Of a stretch of DNA of 64,000 nt, positions 8,927 through 19,969 are shown one piece after another; the first letter of the stretch is position 1, and the number at the start of each line of letters is the position of its first letter. A program made the position numbers and the translations under genes. The stretch spans positions 563,897 to 627,896 of the forward strand of contig NC_018241.1 of NCBI RefSeq assembly GCF_000227135.1. The letters are read 5' to 3'. The notes below the pieces were generated by a model. That model was not told the origin of the DNA, searched no databases, and saw nothing but the letters and a program-made list of their open reading frames with translations. The stretch comes from Leishmania donovani (taxonomy: Eukaryota; Euglenozoa; Kinetoplastea; Trypanosomatida; Trypanosomatidae).

Positions 8927-10651
8927 ATGATGGCCCGTAGCGGCAGCAGCAGTATTAGCCGCTGTCGCTGGTGCTACAGCCGGGCGGCACACAGGGCACT
9001 TCTGTGCAGCCTTCTCGTTGTGCTATTGATTGGGGGCCCGTCCGCGGTCTTCGGAGTCGAGGCCGACGATGATACGATCCGTCTCTTGCTAGCCGCAGGG
9101 GATAAGGCACTGGGCCAGGGGCGCGCACACTATGGAGAGGCGCTCTCAAAGTATACCGCCGTCCTCACTCGATGGCCGAAGAATGAACGCGCGCTGTACA
9201 GTCGCGCAGAGCTATACTCGATGATGAGGGAGCGCGCGGCAGCGCTGGACGACCTGAATGCGCTTCTGACGATCAACAAGGATCATCCGCAGGGGCTGGC
9301 GCTGCGTATGTCGCTGAACACGCAGTTGGGAAATCTCGTGGACGCGCATCGTGATGGCAAGCACCTGGTTCGCGTCTATAAAGCGCTCAACAAGCCCGAT
9401 AAGTCACAACAGACATCAGAAAAGGTGCGCCATCTCGAGCACTACACGGCACGCTGGACAGCTTTGTCGGACTTGTGGTCGCAGCCGGTGGGGGCGTACA
9501 CCGACGCCGCCAACGACGCCGTACTCATGCGCAAGTACAGGGAATGCGTCGACGTGCTCGCGAGAATCATTCGCGAGTTTTCGGTGGACAGCGTAGAACT
9601 TCGTCTGCGCCGTGCTGCCTGTGCTCTGGCAGCTGACGATAACATCGCCGCCACGCAGGAGCTCAAGTACGTCACGCAGCGCAGCCCACAGAACCTCGAC
9701 GCTATCGCCCTCAACGCGCAAGCGCTGCGCAGACTCGGCGCGCTGGACCAGTCCATGTCGGAACTGCGCCGCTGCCTTAACCTCGACCCCGAGTACGCTC
9801 CATGTGCAAATCTGCACAAGCTGATCCGTCAGCAGCAGCGCATGATAAAGAGCATAGAGAAGAGGTTACAGGACAAGAAATTTGAGGCGGTAGTGCGGTT
9901 GATTGCCGAGGCCCGCGCCGCGGAGCCGCACGCGCCGTACGAAGAGCAGCTGGCGGCGTGGCACTGTGAGGCGCTGGTGAGTTTGCGCAACACAGACGAG
10001 GGCATTCGTGTGTGCCAGATGCTCGTGGACCGCTACGACGGCGCAAACAGCCCTACCGTCTTTGATGCACACATCCGCCTGGCAGAGCTGCACCTGCTCG
10101 ACGACAACATAGCCGCAGCAGAGGCAGCGCTGCAGAAGGCGCGCGAGATGCGACAGCACGACGGAAAGGTGGAGGAGATGCGAATGAAGATCGAAAAGCT
10201 GAAGCGCACCGGCGCCCGGAAGGACTACTACAAGATTTTGGGTCTCAAGAAGACAGCGTCAGCGCAGGACATTCGACGTGCGTACCGCAAGCTCGCCAAG
10301 TCAAGTCATCCAGATCAGCTGCGCTCGAAGGACATGACGGACAGGGAGCGCGAGAAGCAGGAGAAGATGTTCCGTGACGTGAACGAAGCTAAAGAGGTTC
10401 TGCTGGACGAGGAAAAGCGTGCCCGGTACGACAATGGCGAGGATGTGAACCAGCCAGCTGGGCAGCGGGGCGAGCCTTTTTTTGGTAGCCACTTTGCCGG
10501 CGGCTTCCCTGGCGGCTTCCCCGGAGGCTTCCCTGGAGGCTTCCCTGGAGGCTTCCCTGGAGGCTTCCCCGGTGGCTTCCCCGGCGGCTTCCATCAGCAG
10601 CGCGACGGCGGCGGCCATCAGCAGTTCTTTTTTTTCAATCGTGAGAATTAG
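8927..10651 (+). CDS. ER-type TPR and J-domain co-chaperone (p58IPK/DNAJC3-like)
   Basis: 574 aa from the first in-frame ATG, which begins a plausible signal sequence: a basic N-terminus, then hydrophobic ALLCSLLVVLLIGGPSAVFG around residues 24-43. Helical TPR-type repeats fill about residues 50-410. A J domain begins at residue 433 (DYYKILGL) and carries the HPD motif at 461-463, which stimulates Hsp70 ATPase activity. The C-terminus is a perfect G-G-F-P repeat (seven units plus a final GGFH). Signal peptide, TPRs and a C-terminal J domain together are the architecture of DNAJC3, a partner of the ER lumenal Hsp70 BiP. No KDEL-type tail is present; the protein ends in FFFFNREN. Confidence 0.85.
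   Translation: MMARSGSSSISRCRWCYSRAAHRALLCSLLVVLLIGGPSAVFGVEADDDTIRLLLAAGDKALGQGRAHYGEALSKYTAVLTRWPKNERALYSRAELYSMMRERAAALDDLNALLTINKDHPQGLALRMSLNTQLGNLVDAHRDGKHLVRVYKALNKPDKSQQTSEKVRHLEHYTARWTALSDLWSQPVGAYTDAANDAVLMRKYRECVDVLARIIREFSVDSVELRLRRAACALAADDNIAATQELKYVTQRSPQNLDAIALNAQALRRLGALDQSMSELRRCLNLDPEYAPCANLHKLIRQQQRMIKSIEKRLQDKKFEAVVRLIAEARAAEPHAPYEEQLAAWHCEALVSLRNTDEGIRVCQMLVDRYDGANSPTVFDAHIRLAELHLLDDNIAAAEAALQKAREMRQHDGKVEEMRMKIEKLKRTGARKDYYKILGLKKTASAQDIRRAYRKLAKSSHPDQLRSKDMTDREREKQEKMFRDVNEAKEVLLDEEKRARYDNGEDVNQPAGQRGEPFFGSHFAGGFPGGFPGGFPGGFPGGFPGGFPGGFPGGFHQQRDGGGHQQFFFFNREN
10500..10595 (+). repeat. 12-bp in-frame repeat encoding GGFP
   Basis: Eight consecutive units of roughly ggcttccctgga encode seven GGFP and one GGFH near the C-terminus of the J-domain protein. 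Third positions differ between units, so this is not a fresh slippage product throughout. Confidence 0.9.
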
Positions 10652-12804
10652 CCATTGCCGGCGTTTGCACATGTACATGCTTGGCGAGGCGCTCATGTCG
10701 CTTCGCCCCCCCCCCCCTTCGCACACACATCTTGATACGCTACTGCGTTATTTTGCTCTTCACGTGTAATCGAACTACGCGTCGTCTTGGTCTCCGTATG
10801 TGCGTGCCTACCTCATTTTCTGATTTCCATGCTACACGGTCTTACACGCAAAGGCGAACGCAAGATCACGCCGGGCGCCACTACGTCGCGTCATTCTCAG
10901 TTGTTCCTTGTCTTCACCACCAACGCTTGGTGGGCTCTCGCAGGCGTTCGAGGTGTGCTGATGAGTGCGACGCGGGATGTGTCACGATTCCCTCTGCTGC
11001 GGTGGGTGCGTGCCTAAGCGTGTCTGTTGTTCTCGGCTCCTTGGGCTGCCGCCGTTCTTTCTTTCTGCCTCGACGTCCGCTGCCTCGACGTCCGCTGCCT
11101 CGTCCACTGTGGCCATGTCAATACATGCGTCAGCTTGATAAAGCGGGGAGGAGGTGTATGTGTGTGGGGGGGGCTCAGGTTCCGGGGCAAGGAGAATAGG
11201 GCAAGGCATGAGGGAGCCGAGCGTGTGATCACAGTCGACTAAAGTCACACATGCGAAGGCGGCCAGGCGGGAAAAGGTTAGATTTGCGTTCAGAGTGAGC
11301 GCATACGTATGCGCTGGCGTGCACTCGACTTACTCGAAGGCGCTGGCGGTAGCCTCCATGACTACCACCACCACCGTTACCACCCGTATATTTTCTACCG
11401 CCGTTTGGAGGCTGTTTTCGACCTGTATGTGTACAGCGAGAACAGATGTCCACCAACAACCACAGGAGTAACCGAACTGAAGAACATGATCCGACGCGTC
11501 ACTGCGGGTTGCAGGATGTGATAACAGCATACACCCCCTTCTCTCTTGCGTAGCCATGGGCATTCTTTGGAGAGAGAGTCATGCATGTCCTTACTGGACA
11601 CCTTCACTGCAGGGAAGGCTGGCGCATGCACACCCACGCCTACCCATAGAAACGTATATACGCAAACGTATGCGTGAAGGGGTGATGAGGAGGGAAGGGG
11701 GGGGGGCGAGGATAGGCGCTCGGTGAGGAACGTGCGCGCGTACCCGGTTTTTTGATCTTTTGCGCGCCATCTTTATGGGTGCCTCGACACTTATTTCGCG
11801 CCCGTCGCTTGAGCGGATTCCCACACGTGGCTGCACGCACACAGGCGCACGGGAAGCCCTCTTCTACTTTACTGTGTCTTTATCTCTGCGCATCCGTCAA
11901 TCACATTCTTTCCTCCTCCTCCCATCTACGTGTCTCAGGAATTCACCACTGCGGTACATCACACACACACACACACTCCGCGTGTACCCCTTTTTTTTTG
12001 TTGGATTGCAACAGCGGTCCGCGCGTCCACCTCTCCGTCGCTCCTCCTCTTAACAGATCTTCGTATCGTCGTCATTGTCGTGCGCTTGCCTTACACTCCC
12101 CTTTTTTCTGTGTGTGTCTCTGTCCTGCACTCGCGCGCCTTGTCGTTGGGGTAACGCCACAACAGACAGCCGTCTCTCTCTCTCTGTCCCCTTTTCTCTT
12201 GTTTTGGGATGAGTAGAGGGGTTTCTGGCTTTTAACGTTCGTGTTTCGTTCTGTTGTGGGCGTGCCTTCAAGGCCTGCGGCTCCTCCCCACCTACCCAAC
12301 AACCCCCACCGTCGCCTGCACACTCCCCAGCCACGCGCTTACGCACACACATCCGTCGACGTGCTTGCCTCTTGCCCGGTGTGCTTCCCTTTGGATGGGC
12401 ATCCCGCAACGGCGCACGCCTTTGTTTTTGTCTGTTTCTTCCTGTTCTGTGCGCTAAAGCTCCCGTCTGATGTTGGATTCCGTCGGGCCGCACGGCCACC
12501 GCGCTTGTCCTTGTTTTCGTTATGGTTGTTCTCCTCTTCACATAACCCAACCTAACCCTCCCCATCCCCGCGACGAGTAACGCCCGAACGCCTACACCAA
12601 CGTCCTCGCAGACACACACTCGCATAAGAATTTACAGCCTCGAAGTATACTGACCCTGTCTGGTGCGATACGTGCGCGCGCTCACACACACACACGCACG
12701 CACGCGCATGCAGACATGAATATACATATAGACACCACACACGGAATAAAAAGGAATTAACAACGAACCAGTATTGCCACTGCCATCTATCCACTCTCGA
12801 ACCC
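10652..12804. other. Intergenic, 2.15 kb
   Basis: No gene seen. It contains a C-run at about 10705-10715, a 15-bp tandem repeat (ctgcctcgacgtccg, two full units and a partial at about 11067-11107), a CA run at about 11951-11972, and long pyrimidine stretches (11870-11935, 12100-12200, 12500-12570). The desaturase mRNA probably starts after the last of these. Confidence 0.6.
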
Positions 12805-14049
12805 ATGTCCGACCTCAAGAAGGATGTACTGTCTATCGACGGCATCTACTACGACACTGAGAAGTTGGCGCTGATGCACCCTGGCGGTGCGATGATGGTG
12901 CGCCTCTGCAACGGCCGGGAGTGCACGGCGATCTTCCTTTCCTACCACCGCCGCCGCTTCCCCCACGCGCTCTACGAACAGTACCAGGTGCCAAAGGACC
13001 AAGTGCACCCCGGCAGTCTGATCGAGCAACGCCAGCAGCCGAGCTACGACAGTTACCTGGAGCTGTGCAAGAGGATTCAACCGATTATTGCACCAACCAA
13101 GGGTTTTGCTCCGTGGTACTACTACCTAAAGGCGGCGTTCTGGCTAACGGTGATGCTCGGGCTCGATCTCTACTCCCTGTTCTACCGCCGCGCGTACTTC
13201 TTGACCGTTATCCAGTCGCTTTCCATGGCCATGGTGGGCCTGAACGTTCAACACGACGCCAACCACGGCGCACTGAGCCGCGACTGGCGCGTCAACCGCA
13301 TTCTGGGTCTCTCGCAGGATATGCTGGGTGGTAGCAGTATCAGCTGGATTGTGAACCACGACTACGTTCATCACATCTACACTAATGAGCCGGGGCGTGA
13401 TGCCGACCTCGAAATACCGCTGCTTCGCCTGCACAGCGGCATCCCGGTCAGGCTGGCTTACTGCTTGCAGCAGTTCTACATCTTCTTTCTCGAGGCCGCC
13501 TTTGGTCCGGCGCACGTGCTCTTCAACATCATCTTCCTCGCCAAGGGCCCGAGTGAGAAGCAGCGTCTCATCAAGACGCAGTGGGTCGTGAGCCTGTGCA
13601 TGCTCTCCATCATCCCGTACCGTCTCCTGTGCAACTTCCTGCACGCGACAAGCTTCTGCGACGGCGTGATGAGCTGCGTGCTGCAGTACGCGCTTGGCGG
13701 CTTCTATCTCGCCTACTTTTTCCTCTTGTCGCATAACTTCGACGGCGCCAAGAAGGTCGGCACAAGCGACGGACAGGACTTCGTCGCTTGCCAGGGGGAG
13801 ACGAGCTGCAACTTTGGTGGCTGGTGGTGGGGCCAGATAAACGGCGGCCTCAACTTCCAGATCGAGCACCACCTATTCCCACGGGTGCACCATGGTTACT
13901 ACGCCTACCTGGCGCCGATTGTGCGCAAGTTCTGCGAGGAGCGTGGCTTCACCTACACCCACTACCATACGATTCAGGAGAACATGATGAGCACATTCCG
14001 CCACATGGAGCAGTACGGACGTGGTCGGGAGAAGCGGAAGAGCGCTTAG
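12805..14049 (+). CDS. Front-end fatty acid desaturase (likely delta-4 type)
   Basis: 414 aa, integral ER membrane enzyme that inserts a double bond between an existing one and the carboxyl end of an acyl chain. Evidence: an N-terminal cytochrome b5 haem motif HPGG at residues 25-28 and three histidine boxes, HDANH at 150-154, HDYVHH at 185-190 and QIEHH at 352-356. The Q in place of H in the third box is diagnostic of front-end desaturases. Hydrophobic segments lie between the boxes. Trypanosomatids carry delta-6, delta-5 and delta-4 members. As I recall, the L. major gene in this chromosomal position is the delta-4 enzyme, but regioselectivity cannot be read from the sequence. Confidence 0.9.
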   Translation: MSDLKKDVLSIDGIYYDTEKLALMHPGGAMMVRLCNGRECTAIFLSYHRRRFPHALYEQYQVPKDQVHPGSLIEQRQQPSYDSYLELCKRIQPIIAPTKGFAPWYYYLKAAFWLTVMLGLDLYSLFYRRAYFLTVIQSLSMAMVGLNVQHDANHGALSRDWRVNRILGLSQDMLGGSSISWIVNHDYVHHIYTNEPGRDADLEIPLLRLHSGIPVRLAYCLQQFYIFFLEAAFGPAHVLFNIIFLAKGPSEKQRLIKTQWVVSLCMLSIIPYRLLCNFLHATSFCDGVMSCVLQYALGGFYLAYFFLLSHNFDGAKKVGTSDGQDFVACQGETSCNFGGWWWGQINGGLNFQIEHHLFPRVHHGYYAYLAPIVRKFCEERGFTYTHYHTIQENMMSTFRHMEQYGRGREKRKSA

Positions 14050-15380
14050 GCGGAACTCAAACGGCACACGACGATTTTACGTAAGAAGGTGTTACTGAAG
14101 CCGTCGACGAGGAAGGAAGGAAGGATTTTTCACAATAGTGGCTGCTTGGCGTCGGCTCTGGTGACTCTCACGTGCGCAGGCTGCTCCTGCAGCACCCCGC
14201 CCCGCTCCTTTACGAGCCACAACGCCGCTATCAAACGCCGACTCTTCGCCCTGTCTGCTCTCCTTAGATCACGGCACACTTTTTTTGTGTCTTGTTTTCG
14301 CTTTTCCAGTGAGCTCTTCATATTCCTTCCTAAAATTCGTGCACACAGATATGTACGTATACCGATATATATATATATATAGGAATGCCTATGTGTATGC
14401 ATATGTAGGTATGCGTATAACTAGCGCTACAATCTCATGTGCGTTAACTTGAATAAGAGAGCTGCAGGCGTCGTGTTGTGCAAGTGCGCCTGGTTGTGTC
14501 TCGCGAGAGACGTGCGGTGGACCACCGAAGTACGGAGGCGAAGGGCTTCTTTAGCGTTCGCAAACGCACGTAAAGAAAAAAATAATATATAGAACGAAAT
14601 AGAAAAGCTGCAGCAGCTTAGCGAGGAAAGCGGGCGGTGATGCGTGCTTGTGAGGGGGACGTGCATCACCGCAGTTGTTGCACACGCAACGTATCACCGC
14701 TGTATCCATGGATGCAAGCTGTGGCTCCCCTCAAAAGCCCTCCTGTCTTTTGTCGCCTCCGTCTGTTGCTCAAGATTCCCTCTGACACGGCGAAGACGGC
14801 GCGCCATGCCTCTCGTTTTCCTGTGCCCCCTTCGTCGCACCTCATGCATCCCTCGCAGATGTTGGGGGAGGGGGTCAGCTGAACAACAGGGAGGCTAGGG
14901 CGGAGGGTGCAGATCAGGCGGACCTGCGACCTCTGCTTCTTCCTTGTTTAATGCAGCTGTACGCGTCATGTGGGGCGTTTTTGGTATACTTGTTGCCTCT
15001 CCCCCTCTCCAGTTGTCTCTCTGCGTTTCTTCTCGCTACCCTTGTGCGCAGGAACATCGCTGCGCTCGCCTGCGCGTGCACCCTCGCCTGGTGTGTTCCG
15101 TGCGGCTGCCAACCACGTCCCTGCACTTCTTTCGTCCTTTTCCTCTTTCTGCCGTTGGGTGCGCTGCAGCACACCCGCTCTGGCTGTCCTCTGCCTCTCT
15201 CGTTCTCCCGCGCGTGCGTGTGCAGGGTCGAAGCCCACCAGCCGGCGCCGACTGATCCGTTTCCTTCTCCACTTACGCTCTCCGAAAGGAACAGTAACCT
15301 CAGCGCGGAGCCTCGACAACTCTTCCTTTTCTCTTACACTACTGTTTGGAAGTTGGCGCTTGGCAGAATCACCATTACCA
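14050..15380. other. Intergenic / 5' leader of the dynein gene
   Basis: No gene seen. A TA repeat lies at about 14363-14383 and strong pyrimidine tracts at about 14995-15230. The downstream frame is open through this region without an ATG, so it is unlikely to be translated. Confidence 0.55.
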
Positions 15381-17249
15381 ATGCCCGTCCCGAGCTTGCA
15401 GAAGTCCGCGAAGGCCTCGTCGCATGCACTTGCCCTGGAGGATGGCAGCGACGTTGGCGTGAGGGCAAGCTCGACCGCGTCGCCGCTGCCGCCACGCAGC
15501 TCCAAGGCATCAGTGCCTGTTGCTTCTCAGTACGCAGCCAATGACATGGAGGCAGTGGAGTTGGACCCTGCTGCTCTGTGGGCAGCGCTCGACCTTCCAG
15601 CACCGGAATCGATGCCGTCACAGCACACGTCGCGCCGTGTCGTTTTACTCGGACGCCCGCTCAGCGGCAAGCGCACCCTCTGCCGACGACTGTGCTTTGC
15701 AGCGGAGGCGCAGTATGCCGGCAGCGATGAAGCCGCTGACGGCGGCCACGAGCGCGACGCCGTCGCGGCGGACAACGACCGGCGGCCACTCTATCACCCA
15801 AGCACCGACGACGACGAGGATGCAGCCCTCTTCCCCAACCAGCACGTCGGCGGATGTGACATGCCCGGAGCCTACTCGAGTGGTGGTGCATTCCAGCGGT
15901 GCACGGCGGTGGGACCGCAAGACCGTGCGAACCCACTGTCCCACGGATCGGGTGTGTGCTATGACTACGTGGTTCAGCGAGTGCCGACGCGAGCCGCGCA
16001 CGGTGGTGGTGCCTCTGGCGGCGACTCTGCGTCTTCAACTCAGCGCTCATCTGCGGGGTTCCTGATGACTCCTCTTGGTGGGACGGTGCGCCGCATGACG
16101 GAGTTTTTTTGCTGTGACAACGCCGGCGCCTTGTCAATGGCTCTGCCGACGCTCGATTACGTCGAGTCGGCGCTCGTGCTTATGGTGGTCGATGCCAGTG
16201 ATGTGTCGACGATTCGCCAACAGCTCGATTACTGCTACTCGACGCTAGAGAACTATGTAGCTAACCTACTTCGTACGCACGCACCGAACCACGACGAGGT
16301 GCGCCGCATGCAGCTCGCCGCGGCGCAGCAGGAGTACTGGTTGGCCGAGGAGCAGAAGCTGCGCACCGTGCGCACGAACTTGGCGAGTAGCAGCAGCGGC
16401 AGCGGCACTGCAGGCGCTACTACCGCCGTTTCTTCTTCTTCCTTCACTAAGGAATGCATGCCTGACGTTCTCTTCAAGGACCCGGCAGCGAACATGGACA
16501 AGGTGAACAGCACTACGTTTCGTGTGCCCGCCTCTGCCGGTACGGTGTGCACGATGCGCAGCGTCATTGTGTGCACCAAGATCGAGAATCTCGACCGTGC
16601 GTCGCGAGCGCTGGGGCTGACGGAAAGCGGCACCGCCGAAAATGAGGCGCTGCTCGATCGCCTCGGCATCCCGGTCGGGCTGCGCCTCGCCATGCGGAAC
16701 TCGCGGCAGTCGCTGCTGGGCTTGGTGTCGCAGCTGGTGCGTCAGTACGCCATCTATCACCGAGCCGCTCTGGCGTCGGTGTGTTCGCGCGTGTCCATGA
16801 CGACTGCAGGCGCCGAGGGCGAATACGCCAACTCGGCACTGGTGAATCCCTTCTATAAGGGCCTATGGGCGTACATCGCGTACGTGTTGTACAGCGGCAA
16901 GGACCCGAACGCGTCGCTGTCGAGCGACGTCCTACGCGTCTGCTCTGCACGAATGCACCCACATGCGCTGCTGCCGTGCGGCCTCGATTCCGTGGACCTG
17001 CTGAGCCACTTTGTCACCTCGAGCAACGCAGAGCTGCCCGAAGGGCCGTCCCTGACGTCGCCGGAGGACACTGCCGACTCGGTCATCCGCACAACATCCG
17101 AGAACGTCATCACGCCCGACGGCGTCTTCTCACTTCACCAGAGGTACATTCAGCAGGCGCAGGCGGACCTGACGAGCTCGGCGCCGCTGTGGGGCAGCCC
17201 CGAGGAGGTCACGCAGGGCGGTGAGGGCATGGTGTGGGACTCCATGTAG
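15381..17249 (+). CDS. Dynein light intermediate chain-like protein
   Basis: 622 aa. The start is the only in-frame ATG ahead of the conserved region. A P-loop (GRPLSGKRT) is at residues 91-99. After a low-complexity acidic insert, a small-GTPase-like core follows: CDNAGALSMALPTLDYVESA, LVLMVVDASD and IVCTKIENLD. The C-terminal part includes LLGLVSQLVRQYAIYHR. This arrangement (Ras-like fold with degenerate switch elements) is that of the dynein light intermediate chains, which anchor dynein heavy chains to cargo or to intraflagellar transport trains. I cannot say whether it belongs to cytoplasmic dynein 1 or IFT dynein 2. It is longer than the ~450-520 aa usual for the family because of Ser/Ala/Asp-rich insertions. 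Confidence 0.7.
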   Translation: MPVPSLQKSAKASSHALALEDGSDVGVRASSTASPLPPRSSKASVPVASQYAANDMEAVELDPAALWAALDLPAPESMPSQHTSRRVVLLGRPLSGKRTLCRRLCFAAEAQYAGSDEAADGGHERDAVAADNDRRPLYHPSTDDDEDAALFPNQHVGGCDMPGAYSSGGAFQRCTAVGPQDRANPLSHGSGVCYDYVVQRVPTRAAHGGGASGGDSASSTQRSSAGFLMTPLGGTVRRMTEFFCCDNAGALSMALPTLDYVESALVLMVVDASDVSTIRQQLDYCYSTLENYVANLLRTHAPNHDEVRRMQLAAAQQEYWLAEEQKLRTVRTNLASSSSGSGTAGATTAVSSSSFTKECMPDVLFKDPAANMDKVNSTTFRVPASAGTVCTMRSVIVCTKIENLDRASRALGLTESGTAENEALLDRLGIPVGLRLAMRNSRQSLLGLVSQLVRQYAIYHRAALASVCSRVSMTTAGAEGEYANSALVNPFYKGLWAYIAYVLYSGKDPNASLSSDVLRVCSARMHPHALLPCGLDSVDLLSHFVTSSNAELPEGPSLTSPEDTADSVIRTTSENVITPDGVFSLHQRYIQQAQADLTSSAPLWGSPEEVTQGGEGMVWDSM

Positions 17250-18230
17250 AGGGAGGCGCCGAGCGAAGAAAAAAAAACGGGCAGGAGGTGCTTGTGCCCG
17301 TTGTTGTGCTTGCCACGGAGATAGGGACAAGGACAACGTTGCCGCTTGCAGCTGATGCCATTCCGAGGCTCCTGGCTGTCCTTGTGTTTTTTCGCCCCGC
17401 CCTCCGCCGCAGAGCCATGCCAACCTCAACACAGGCGCCGACTTGCCGCCACCATGGCGGTAGGCGGCTGCGTGTGGATAGCTTTCTCTCGCTATGCCGG
17501 ACTCATCCATCTTATACCACAGCACGCAGCAGGGCAGCGCGCCTGTTCAGAGGTGTCTACAACGCTACGCCTCTACCGCATGCGTGTAATCAGAACTGCG
17601 CCGGCCTACGGCTTGTGCTGGCCATCAGCTTCCCCGCGCGTCATGTCCTTCACGGACGACGAGGCTCATGGTGCCCCCACCACCTTTTTGCTGCAGGTCA
17701 CGTTCACATCTGCACCGTTAGTGGCACCTCATGTGTATCAGCGCACCCCACCTCACCCCTGCTCTCTGCACACATGCCCCCTCATCTCCCATATCTCCAC
17801 CCATCGTTCACCTAGACCGGTTGCCCACATTGAACAACCTCACATCGGCAAGCTTGCGGTGTTCCGTGTAGATGCGCGGCCACAAGAGGCCACAGATGGC
17901 GACACACCGCTCACTCTGTCCTCCACTCGACTGAGCTTGTATATATGCGACGCTGCGGTTTGTCGCACCCCTGCGAAGCACCTCTTTTCCACCAGAGCCA
18001 GCCTCCCACGTGTGGAGCCGCTTCACACCGGCGCTTCTGCTCATCTTTCCGCACAAGGCACAAGGCGCTCCCGAAAAGTGCTCGTGCTCGGTGGCACGCC
18101 GCTATGCTGTAACCGTTGAAGGACGGCGCCGCCGACCTGTTCAACGGACCGACGGCTCTAGAAGCTGAGAGGCGCAGCCGACGCTGTAGCAGCAGCAGGG
18201 CCGCCTCCATGACTGACCTCTCAGTAGGAT
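17250..18230. other. Intergenic / 3' UTR of the dynein gene
   Basis: No supported gene. A 257-codon open frame at 17346-18119 has Pro/His/Ser-rich, uneven composition and no recognisable domain; it is not annotated as a gene. Confidence 0.5.
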
Positions 18231-18233
18231 TCA

Positions 18234-19230
18234 ATGCCACTGCACTCGTACAACGTGCGCATGTTCGCTGCGTTTCCGTGGACGAGGCTCATTGCGCTCT
18301 TCGCCGAGTCCAAGAGACTGGGCGCTAAGTGCACGGCCGCTCTCGGTGCTGGCTGTATTTCGAACAGTGACCTCAGCAAAACCCGGTGGTGCTGTCGTGC
18401 TACGCAGCGGCCTTCTAGACCTGCAGCCTTGCGGCTGTCAAGACCACCTGCTTCCTCTTCTGAGACATGCTTTAGTACATTCCGATACCCGGTGTGGTGA
18501 ACAGCTTCTACACAACCGAGGCGGGCTGGTGCCCGAAGGGGGCCCGCACTTCACATGCGTCCTCTACAGCGCCATTGCGTCTATCATCGGCATCCTTGCT
18601 GGTGTTGCGGGCGTAGCAGCCTTCTTGTGCATCTTCTCCAAGCACAGCCACCGATTCAGTGTCATTGTCGCCACCGTCGTACCGGTCGTTGCCTGCATCT
18701 TCGACCTTGTCATTGCCGATCGCTAGAACCTCGCCATCGTCACCCGTGACCACGCTATGCACACCACGCGCGACGACATCGTGTACGAGGCGTTCTCCTG
18801 CCTTGCCTGCGTGGCGATAGTGCTGCCGTTGTTGCACGTCTGGCTGCGCGGCTCAGGGAGCATGGTCTGTGGCATCTTCACCGGCAGCGGGAACCTTGGT
18901 GCGAGCATGGCGTGCACGACGGGCTCGATCCTGTTGGAGAAGGTGTAGCCGATCGTGCCGAAAGGCGTGGGCACGTGCTACGTGGGCCCCTTGGAAATGC
19001 TGCCTGTTGTCGGTCATCTTCCTTCTGCCGCCGCTGACGAAGCTACTGAGCTTCCTGTTGATCCCGTCTGCGCGCATATGCGACCACATCGCTGTGGGGG
19101 GCCACGCTGTAAAGAAAGAGTCCCGTCGCCGTCAGGAGGAGGCGGGATGGTTCAACGACCGGCGACACGGCCGAGGAGCCGTTCAACGACACGAAGCGCG
19201 AGCGCCGTGCGCAGAGCTTGCTGGCGCATG
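18234..19230 (+). pseudogene. Decayed multi-spanning membrane protein gene
   Basis: Membrane-span-like segments appear one after another but in different frames: YSAIASIIGILAGVAGVAAF and FSVIVATVVPVVACIFDLVI (about 18565-18720), EAFSCLACVAIVLPLLHVWL (about 18788-18848) and LLSVIFLLPPLTKLLSFLLI (about 19000-19070). They are separated by in-frame stops (for example at 18724) and frame changes. A short N-terminal frame from 18234 may belong to the same relic. Several hydrophobic spans with short loops recall small surface proteins such as amastins, but no intact amastin signature was found, so the family is not assigned. The flanking genes are intact. Confidence 0.4.
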
Positions 19231-19969
19231 CACTGGCAGCGTGGCCCTGTCGTTGATATTCCAACATCTTCCGCCCATCTCTCTGCGGTCATCACACGCG
19301 GCTGTTTCTGTTGGCCGCTTCGGCTTTCACTCCTTCTCCGTTTCACTGGAATCGCACACAGCGACAGGCTTTAGCTGTGCGGACGGGCGTCGCCGCTCCC
19401 CGCTGCTCCAGGTTTTCTGAGTGGCTCGTCCTCCGAAGCGGACGACGTGCTGCGAGACGAGCGCTGGTCCGCGCGAGGAGGAAATAGAGAGCTCAACTGC
19501 ACCCACCAATGGCGATCGCGACCTCGTTTCCCCTCCCCTCCTACGACTTTGCCTCGCTCCCCCTCTTGCGCTCTTCCACAGCAACGCCGCGCCTTCGGAG
19601 TGGCTCTCCGCAACTGCGTGCCCTCGGCACCTCTCCGGTGCCGCCTGCCGGTACCCCAGGCAAGCGTGCGAGCAGTTTGGCGGTGACGCGCTGCCTGCCC
19701 ATCTGCCATCCTCCCCTCCCTTCTCGTCTCTTTCCCCACTCTCCTCTCTGTCTCTGTCAGGCAGCCCCATCTACTGTGTACTCTTTCTTCCGGAACTGCT
19801 CCGCGCGCCCCCATCGGCAGTGCCACACCTCATTACACGCAAGCACCCACACCAGTTGCCATTCTGTCGTTCCGGTTCTGCAATAGCCCCCACGCGCTCT
19901 TCGCTCCCTTTCCGTATTCCCCATCTCCCTCCCTCCACACACTTTCTCCTCCATCACCACAACTAGAAG
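19231..19969. other. Intergenic / 5' leader of INO1
   Basis: No gene seen. Dense pyrimidine tracts lie at about 19690-19760 and 19900-19960. The AG at about 19885 (gttctgcaatag) or a neighbour is the likely spliced-leader acceptor. Confidence 0.55.

Noticed and set aside
12541..12565. aacccaacctaaccctcccc, resembling telomeric CCCTAA repeats
   Set aside because: Only one imperfect unit within a pyrimidine tract; not a telomere or interstitial telomeric array.
17346..18119. 257-codon open frame after the dynein gene
   Set aside because: Composition is dominated by Pro, His, Ser and Thr without domain or start context; a GC-rich genome yields such frames by chance.
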